Source: Calothrix sp. FI2-JRJ7 (GTDB lineage Bacteria; Cyanobacteriota; Cyanobacteriia; Cyanobacteriales; Nostocaceae). Taken from it: a stretch of DNA of 64,000 nucleotides. The notes under the pieces were generated by a model that saw only the letters and a list, made by a program, of their open reading frames with translations, was not told the origin of the DNA and did not search any database. A program made the position numbers and the translations under genes. Location of the stretch: contig JAHHGX010000067.1 in NCBI GenBank assembly GCA_019359675.1, forward strand, positions 1-64,000, in the 5' to 3' direction. Below are positions 61,524-64,000 of the stretch, in pieces (within the stretch, counting starts at the first letter, position 1; the number at the start of each line of letters is the position of its first letter).

Positions 61524-61553
61524 TTATCCGTTACATCCGCTCTATCCGTTGCA
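61524..61553. repeat. ATCCGTT-family repeat encoding the end of the methyltransferase
   Basis: TTATCCGTTACATCCGCTCT followed by ATCCGTTGCA overlaps the 3' end of the minus-strand methyltransferase gene. It encodes the residues QRIERM and the TAA stop. Confidence 0.85.
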
Positions 61554-62991
61554 CTTGATGGTCTTTAATTTCCACATTATGTTCAGCTAGACACTTTAAC
61601 CAACCATCGCGCGTGCCAATTTCGTTTTTATTTTTGAGTAATCCTAACTCTACTTCTTGCTGAGTTAATTTAGCGAATTTATTATATTCAGGATAATTTG
61701 ATACTACAAATGTTTCCTTACGGTGTAGAACAGGTGGGTTTGCTCTGTCTGAATAATCGTAGTGAGTTACTCTAAGTGTTTTGAGGTCAATATTAATACT
61801 GGCTTTTAAAGCTGGATGTGGGTCTGTGTCGAAATCTGGATAATATAGATAGGATATTCGCGGTTCATCAATGTAAAATTTTATTAAAGTCGCATCATCA
61901 ACACGTCCAATAAAGCGGGTTGCACATCCTTCGTATATTCGTAGTAGAGGGTCGAGTTCTTGGAGTGCGGAAGCGTGAACGTAAAGTGCGCTGCGTGTAC
62001 GTTTGCCGACTTTACTTTTATCACATGCGGTTTTGACGACTCCTGCTTGTCCTAAACTAAATAGTTTTCTGTCAGCGACATCACAAGCGTCTTGATAGTC
62101 ACCAAAAAAGGCTTTGATATCTTGGCGCATTTCTAGCGGTAGTTTGTAGAGGGAACGATTACCTTCGAGTTGCATTAATGCTAGATATACTTGGATATCG
62201 AGTGAACGACGGTAAGCAATAGAATCCCATTCAGCTTCATCGGTTGCTTGGAGGATGACGGCAAACGCGCGCTTGAAGTTACTAAACTCGATTAATAATT
62301 GCTCTTGGTTTGCTAATTCTCCTTTTATAGGAAGTCTACCGCGTTGAGTATAAAATTCCATTAGCGGTTGCAGTATTTCTTGGTAGTCTTCAAAACGCTT
62401 AGTAGGAATGCGAACGCGGGGTGTGGAAGTGCGAGAGAAATATCTAATGGCTTTAAAATGTTGTTTTTCTTCTTCATCACGAAAGACAAAATAAACACCT
62501 AATGCTACGGGTACAGCATCAACTTTTAATGTCTCATCTATATACTTTTTAAGTTCTTCTTGCTCGTAATATTTCTGAAACGTATTTAAACGGGTAACAA
62601 CTCCATCACCGTAAGATATTTGATGATGACTTGGAGCATTAACTAATACTTGTGCTGAGACAACGAGTACTTTTTGCGTAAGATTCCAAGCTCTAGAAAG
62701 AGCTTCTGCACGTTCAGTAGTATCTTCAATAACATTAAGAACATAACCAATATTGACAACATCCGCAGCAACTAGTGTTTCATTAGGAAAGTAATAAGGG
62801 TCCCAACCAGTACTTTGATACCCTAATTTCGTAGTGCGCTGAACATCACCACCATAACCACAACCGTAGTCAAAAAAACTGTTGCTGGGAGTAAGAATAT
62901 TCCACTCAAGGGCAAGTTTCACAGGACGTGATATATCAACACGCTGTATTGCAGCACGGTGACGTTCAATTTCAATATAGCTCCCAGTCAT
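61531..62991 (-). CDS. DNA phosphorothioation-associated putative methyltransferase (TIGR04096 type)
   Basis: A 486-residue protein. The N-terminal third contains the SAM motif SFFDYGCGYGGDVQRTTKLGYQ (around 40-60) and GWDPYYFPNE, matching the family described as DNA phosphorothioation-associated putative methyltransferase. The rest has LGVYFVFRDEEEKQHFKAIRYFS, FYTQRGRLPIKGELAN and a C-terminal GTRDGWLKCLAEHNVEI. The family is usually found near dnd genes, which replace a DNA phosphate oxygen by sulfur. None of dndBCDE is visible in this window, so the gene is an orphan here or part of a split system. The last residues and stop come from an ATCCGTT repeat. It contains no GGCGCC over 1.46 kb. 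Confidence 0.9.
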   Translation of the reverse strand: MTGSYIEIERHRAAIQRVDISRPVKLALEWNILTPSNSFFDYGCGYGGDVQRTTKLGYQSTGWDPYYFPNETLVAADVVNIGYVLNVIEDTTERAEALSRAWNLTQKVLVVSAQVLVNAPSHHQISYGDGVVTRLNTFQKYYEQEELKKYIDETLKVDAVPVALGVYFVFRDEEEKQHFKAIRYFSRTSTPRVRIPTKRFEDYQEILQPLMEFYTQRGRLPIKGELANQEQLLIEFSNFKRAFAVILQATDEAEWDSIAYRRSLDIQVYLALMQLEGNRSLYKLPLEMRQDIKAFFGDYQDACDVADRKLFSLGQAGVVKTACDKSKVGKRTRSALYVHASALQELDPLLRIYEGCATRFIGRVDDATLIKFYIDEPRISYLYYPDFDTDPHPALKASINIDLKTLRVTHYDYSDRANPPVLHRKETFVVSNYPEYNKFAKLTQQEVELGLLKNKNEIGTRDGWLKCLAEHNVEIKDHQVQRIERM

Positions 62992-63068
62992 AGGAAGAAA
63001 GAGGAAGGGATAATTATCTATATATATTTTTTGCAGTGATTTAGAGCAAAACTTTAATTTTCTTGATA

Positions 63069-63082
63069 ATTAAGGCGCCTTA
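63069..63082. promoter_or_regulatory. Perfect palindrome TTAAGGCGCCTTAA in a divergent gap
   Basis: A 14-base perfect palindrome centred on GGCGCC lies in the 281-base gap between the divergent methyltransferase and Uma2 genes. It could be an operator or a chance extension of the iterated word. Confidence 0.3.
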
Positions 63083-63272
63083 ACTTGCTTCAGGTATTAT
63101 ATTTAACATAAAGACAATTCCTCTTTCTTTGTGTCCTTTATGTCTACTCTGGGGGAAATCCTCCGGATTATGTGGTTCATACCATAAGTCTAAATTGTTA
63201 CAACTGTTCTAAAATTACTCTAAATATATTTATAATATAAGGTAATAACTTGAATGCTTAGGCAATAATCAA

Positions 63273-63852
63273 ATGATTGTACAAGCTAACAAAAAAGAAT
63301 ATTATACTCTTAACGAATATTTTGAATTAGAAATTAATTCTCAGGAACGTCATGAGTACATTGATGGTGAAATTATTCTTATGACTGGTGGAACGCCTAA
63401 TCACAATAGAATAGCTTTAAACTTTAGCGCAGCATTTAATTTAGCAGTAAAACAGCAATCATATGAAACTTTTGTTGCAGTCCAAAAACTTTGGATTCCG
63501 AAAAAACGCATTAACACTTATCCGGATGTAATCGTAGTTGAAGGTGAGATACAATTACAAGAAGGGCGCCGAGATACAATTACTAATTCTTTTGATGATT
63601 GCTGAGGTATTATCAGAATCTACAAGGGCATATGATAAAGACCAAAAATTTCCTGCTTATCGTACTATACCTAGCTTTAAAGAATATATTTTAATAGACC
63701 AATATAGCGTATATGTTGAGCAATATTATAAAACTAACAGCAAAACTTGGACATTTACAGAATATGATGATTTAAATCAAAATTTATCTTTGAACTCAAT
63801 GCCTTTCCAAATAATGCTTGCTGATATTTATAGCAAGGTTAAATTTGAGTAA
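63273..63852 (+). pseudogene. Uma2/DUF820 nuclease-like gene broken by a frameshift
   Basis: The 5' frame encodes MIVQANKKEYYTLNEYFELE, RHEYIDGEIILMTGGTPNHNRI and TYPDVIVVEGEIQLQEGRRDTITN, the N-terminal and middle parts of a Uma2-type protein (PD-(D/E)XK-like). The remaining part, IAEVLSESTRAYDKDQKFPAYRTIPSFKEYILID to ADIYSKVKFE, continues in the +1 frame. Deleting one T of the T4 run at 63590-63593 restores a single protein of about 192 residues, normal for the family. Uma2 genes are abundant and frequently broken in cyanobacteria. Confidence 0.9.
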
Positions 63853-63875
63853 CTTATAGTAAACACAATTTTTTA

Positions 63876-63946
63876 TTGTGGAGCGGGCATCCTTGCCCGC
63901 CTATATACCTGTAATATGGAACGGGCAAGGATGCCCATTCCACAAG
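63876..63946. repeat. Double GGGCATCCTTGCCC palindrome
   Basis: Left unit ATTGTGGAGCGGGCATCC with CTTGCCCGC, and right unit ATGGAACGGGCAAGGATGCC with CATTCCACAAG, form an inverted pair of about 71 bases near the window end. Same layout as 18604-18666. Confidence 0.85.
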
Positions 63947-64000
63947 ATTATTTGTGTAATATCATTTGTATTAAATACATAAAAGTGCTTAGGTATGTAA

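Overview
The window is chromosomal DNA from a filamentous, probably heterocyst-forming (Nostocales-type) cyanobacterium of about 40% GC (estimated by eye). Evidence is the chlorophyll synthase chlG, the photosystem II protein psbU, the photosystem I factor btpA, a VKOR-thioredoxin fusion, a cyanobacterial PDZ-radical-SAM protein, DUF2862, DUF3120 and DUF4336 proteins, a kinase fused to an FGE-like domain, and many short dispersed palindromes between genes. No rRNA, tRNA or CRISPR array was recognised. The canonical cyanobacterial iterated palindrome GCGATCGC was not seen. Instead GGCGCC occurs about 105 times by hand count (about 4 expected), while GATC occurs only about 9 times (about 230 expected).

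Layout. 1-7.6 kb: a WYL-type regulator lacking its WYL domain, a Ser/Thr kinase with an FGE-like tail, a broken antitoxin gene, an ABC exporter, an SDR oxidoreductase, a NarL-type response regulator, and a small two-gene unit with a retropepsin-like protease. 7.7-15.3 kb: an ABC ATPase with a large permease-M1 peptidase fusion, a CPBP protease, a P-loop kinase with a frameshift at its start, and a membrane histidine kinase. 15.4-22.9 kb: a peptidoglycan-binding protein divergent from an SH3-like exported protein and several small genes, then DUF4336, a cold-shock/DUF1294 protein, a ChaN-like protein and a zinc dehydrogenase. 23.1-25.7 kb: chlG with an ArsA/Get3-like ATPase, then DUF2862. 25.7-27.4 kb: a solo TnpB element with a divergent small gene and a candidate guide RNA.

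27.5-38.1 kb is a polysaccharide export and assembly cluster, all on the plus strand. It holds a Wzm-type permease, a Wzt-type ATPase with a C-terminal domain, a methyltransferase with a coiled coil, two tandem CgeB-like glycosyltransferases, a GT4 enzyme, a bifunctional glycosyltransferase and a GT2 enzyme. The ABC exporter, the Wzt tail and the coiled-coil methyltransferase suggest export coupled to chain termination, as in O-antigen systems of the Wzm/Wzt class.

38.3-64 kb is mostly housekeeping: a DEAD-box helicase, rimO, an 824-bp non-coding region with a strong hairpin, btpA, VKOR-Trx, a CHASE2-PAS-GGDEF cyclase, an 880-bp repeat-rich gap, nadB, psbU, DUF3120, uppP, a radical SAM protein, a large family-10-like glycosylhydrolase, a 5'-truncated sugar dehydrogenase remnant, a HEAT-repeat protein, an acetyltransferase, an AmpG-like transporter, an orphan DNA-phosphorothioation-associated methyltransferase and a frameshifted Uma2 gene.

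At least five families of short repeats fill the gaps. Several supply coding sequence: the ATCCGTT family supplies the ends or starts of four genes, and the GGTTGGGT family supplies the C-terminus of the Wzt-like ATPase. The strongest leads are the GGCGCC/GATC bias, the Wzt-methyltransferase-glycosyltransferase cluster, the solo TnpB locus, the repeat-encoded gene ends, and the structured non-coding region upstream of btpA.
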